From: Kiritimatiellia bacterium
GTDB lineage: Bacteria; Verrucomicrobiota; Kiritimatiellia; RFP12; UBA1067
Direction: 5' to 3'
NCBI GenBank assembly: GCA_017521065.1
Contig: JAFXEA010000013.1
Coordinates: 1-5,418 of the forward strand
DNA length: 5,418 nucleotides
The first letter of the stretch is position 1; every line of letters begins with the position of its first letter. The translations under genes were made by a program, and so were the position numbers. The notes beneath the pieces are model-generated. The model was given only the letters and a program-made list of their open reading frames with translations. It searched no databases and was not told the origin of the DNA. Shown here in pieces: positions 5,370 through 5,418 of the stretch.

Positions 5370-5418
5370 TCAATATAGAAAGAACGCGCAAGCCGTCTCG
5401 ATGCACTCGCCATTGAAG
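5370..5418 (-). other. Window-edge stretch, possible 3' end of an upstream gene
   Basis: All three minus-strand frames enter from the edge and close within this stretch or at the start of the RhuM fragment. One ends in a TGA overlapping that fragment's ATG codons. The spacing suits the end of an upstream operon gene, but about 17-20 residues are too few to recognise anything. Confidence 0.2.

Noticed and set aside
1..5418. CRISPR array, tRNA or rRNA genes
   Set aside because: No regularly spaced repeats with unique spacers and no tRNA-like cloverleaf or rRNA segment were seen in the intergenic gaps.

Overview
All supportable genes lie on the minus strand, so transcription runs from high to low coordinates. 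The window looks like a bacterial chromosome of moderate GC with clear GGAGG-type ribosome binding sites and TGA used as an ordinary stop codon. The gene set (DUF4153 membrane protein, flavoredoxin-type flavin reductase, DUF1653, Schlafen/AlbA-type protein with RhuM) is typical of anaerobic or gut-associated bacteria. The short intergenic CCTCTGCG repeats are of a kind I associate with unfinished environmental genomes. I cannot assign a phylum from sequence alone.

Right part (about 3435-5418) is a decaying accessory module. It holds a 40-codon RhuM-like 5' fragment (5234-5356), a Schlafen AlbA_2/ATP-binding/winged-helix gene broken by a one-base frameshift (3736-5189), and a second RhuM-like gene (3435-3743). 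This second copy keeps its DNA-binding N-terminus and apparently its C-terminal tail but has lost the middle and carries an in-frame TGA. The two RhuM 5' ends form a 120-bp direct repeat (about 92% identical, 1613 bp apart) flanking the AlbA gene. Families of this kind are often found around restriction-modification loci, so the remains of a defence-type operon are plausible, but this is inference.

Middle part (about 2382-3391) holds a small intact DUF1653 gene. Its stop codon directly abuts a perfect 15-bp-stem hairpin. Next comes an intact flavin reductase-family gene whose start overlaps a 15-codon ORF that reads like the first residues of a Dabb-domain protein.

Left part (1-2354) holds a 109-aa membrane/zinc-ribbon protein bracketed by inverted copies of the CCTCTGCG repeat, and a 602-aa DUF4153 membrane protein with its own probable promoter. 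A third repeat copy lies just past its stop. These left genes show no obvious functional link to the accessory module.
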